Assembly (NCBI RefSeq): GCF_014203275.1
Contig: NZ_JACHIP010000004.1
Coordinates: 310,001-374,000 of the forward strand
DNA from: Granulicella aggregans
Lineage (GTDB): Bacteria; Acidobacteriota; Terriglobia; Terriglobales; Acidobacteriaceae
Direction of reading: 5' to 3'
Length of the DNA: 64,000 nt
The notes under the pieces are model-generated. The model saw nothing but the letters and a program-made list of their open reading frames with translations. It did not search any database and was not told the origin of the DNA. Every line of letters starts with the position of its first letter. Position 1 is the first letter of the stretch. This document shows, in pieces, positions 63,320 to 64,000 of the stretch. Made by a program: the position numbers and the translations under genes.

Positions 63320-64000
63320 ATGTCGACCGCCACCTTGCTTTCCCCAGAGATTCTCGCCAAGTACCAGCCCGTCATCGGGCTCGAAGTCCACGTCCAGCTC
63401 CTCACCGAGTCCAAGGCCTTCTGCGGCTGCGTGAACAAGTACGGCGGCGACCCCAACAGCCACGTCTGCCCCACCTGCCTCGGCCTGCCCGGAGCCTTGC
63501 CCGTGCTGAACCGTAAGGCGGTCGAGTTCGCCGTGCTTGCGGCCCGGGCCATCAACTGCGAGATTCGCGAGACCAGCGTCTTCTCGCGCAAGAACTACTT
63601 CTACCCGGACTCGCCCAAGGGCTACCAGATCTCGCAGTTCGACAAGCCGATCGCGGAGAACGGCTGGCTTGATGTCCCTGACGCGACCGGCGCATCGAAG
63701 CGCATCGGCATCACCCGCCTGCACATGGAAGAGGACGCCGGCAAGAGCATCCACGACGGCTTCGCCGACTCCGTTTCGAAGACCTACATCGACCTCAACC
63801 GCTGCGGCACGCCGCTGGTCGAGATCGTCTCCGAACCCGACCTCCGTACCGCCGACGAGGTCTTCGAGTATCTCACCAAGCTCAAGGAGATCCTCCTCTA
63901 CACCGGCGTCAGCGACTGCAACATGGAAGAAGGCTCGCTGCGCTGCGATGCCAACGTCAGCGTCATGCTCAAAGGCGCGAAAGAGTACGGGACGAAAGCC
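63320..64000 (+). CDS. gatB: Aspartyl/glutamyl-tRNA amidotransferase subunit B, 5' part
   Basis: ATG 63320 to the window edge (227 residues; the full protein is ~490). GatB features: [40 protein letters not shown] (zinc Cys), [34 protein letters not shown] and [20 protein letters not shown]. With GatA and GatC it amidates Glu-tRNA(Gln)/Asp-tRNA(Asn). The end lies outside the window. Confidence 0.96.
   Translation, partial: MSTATLLSPEILAKYQPVIGLEVHVQLLTESKAFCGCVNKYGGDPNSHVCPTCLGLPGALPVLNRKAVEFAVLAARAINCEIRETSVFSRKNYFYPDSPKGYQISQFDKPIAENGWLDVPDATGASKRIGITRLHMEEDAGKSIHDGFADSVSKTYIDLNRCGTPLVEIVSEPDLRTADEVFEYLTKLKEILLYTGVSDCNMEEGSLRCDANVSVMLKGAKEYGTKA

Overview
The window is GC-rich bacterial DNA whose gene content points to a soil Acidobacteriota of the Terriglobia type (Granulicella, Edaphobacter or Terriglobus relatives). 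This is an inference from family content, not a database match. The signs are two very large TonB-dependent receptors, one with an intact N-terminal carboxypeptidase-regulatory-like domain (Oar type); a GWxTD-domain protein; many Tat-exported enzymes; a cluster of exported glycoside hydrolases; DUF4142 and SYLF proteins; and a large radical SAM protein that resembles tetraether-lipid synthase. No rRNA, tRNA, CRISPR array, complete insertion sequence or prophage was seen.

Layout. 0-8.7 kb: the 3' end of a TonB receptor, a GWxTD protein, a six-PAS histidine kinase, YceH, a SYLF protein and a DUF882 murein-hydrolase-like protein. 8.7-12.7 kb: an exported six-hairpin-glycosidase-like enzyme, a VapBC-type toxin-antitoxin pair broken by frameshifts, and a small exported unknown. 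12.7-16.1 kb: the tetraether-synthase-like radical SAM gene and an exported unknown. 16.5-24.1 kb: an Oar-type receptor followed by a TPR protein, an alkaline-phosphatase-like Tat protein and an unknown protein. 24.2-32.6 kb: four exported sugar-active enzymes (GH35/DUF5597, GH42, GH2, DUF5054/GH38-like). 32.8-38 kb: DUF4142, ribulokinase, a Tat-exported PLP aminotransferase and an M19 dipeptidase. 38-46.4 kb: a lone Hcp, a TolC-family protein, a DsbA-like oxidoreductase, a radical SAM/SPASM gene with a small His-Cys-tailed protein behind it, and an ECF sigma / zinc-finger anti-sigma / PDZ cluster. 46.5-52.8 kb: RNase HI, a BtuB/FepA-like receptor, YqeY, two tandem ferritin-like Tat proteins and a 3'-truncated class V aminotransferase. 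52.9-64 kb: glutaminyl cyclase, a YgiB/YgiC-like pair, HicBA, SerA, two cytosine-deaminase-like paralogues flanking an FmdB protein and an APC permease, a histone-H1-like protein, a lipoprotein coupled to an FNT channel, and the 5' part of gatB.

How it fits together. The central part looks like an exported galactoside/plant-polysaccharide degradation region. An Oar-type receptor lies upstream, and similar LacI-type operator-like palindromes precede both the glycosidase operon and the ribulokinase gene. At least seven proteins carry twin-arginine signals, so much of this chemistry would take place in the periplasm. The two most unusual items are the tetraether-synthase-like radical SAM protein, a candidate for membrane-spanning lipid synthesis, and the radical SAM/SPASM gene paired with a protein ending in three HC dipeptides, a candidate peptide-modification pair. 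A dispersed palindromic repeat family (three copies) and two independent decayed loci mark past rearrangement.
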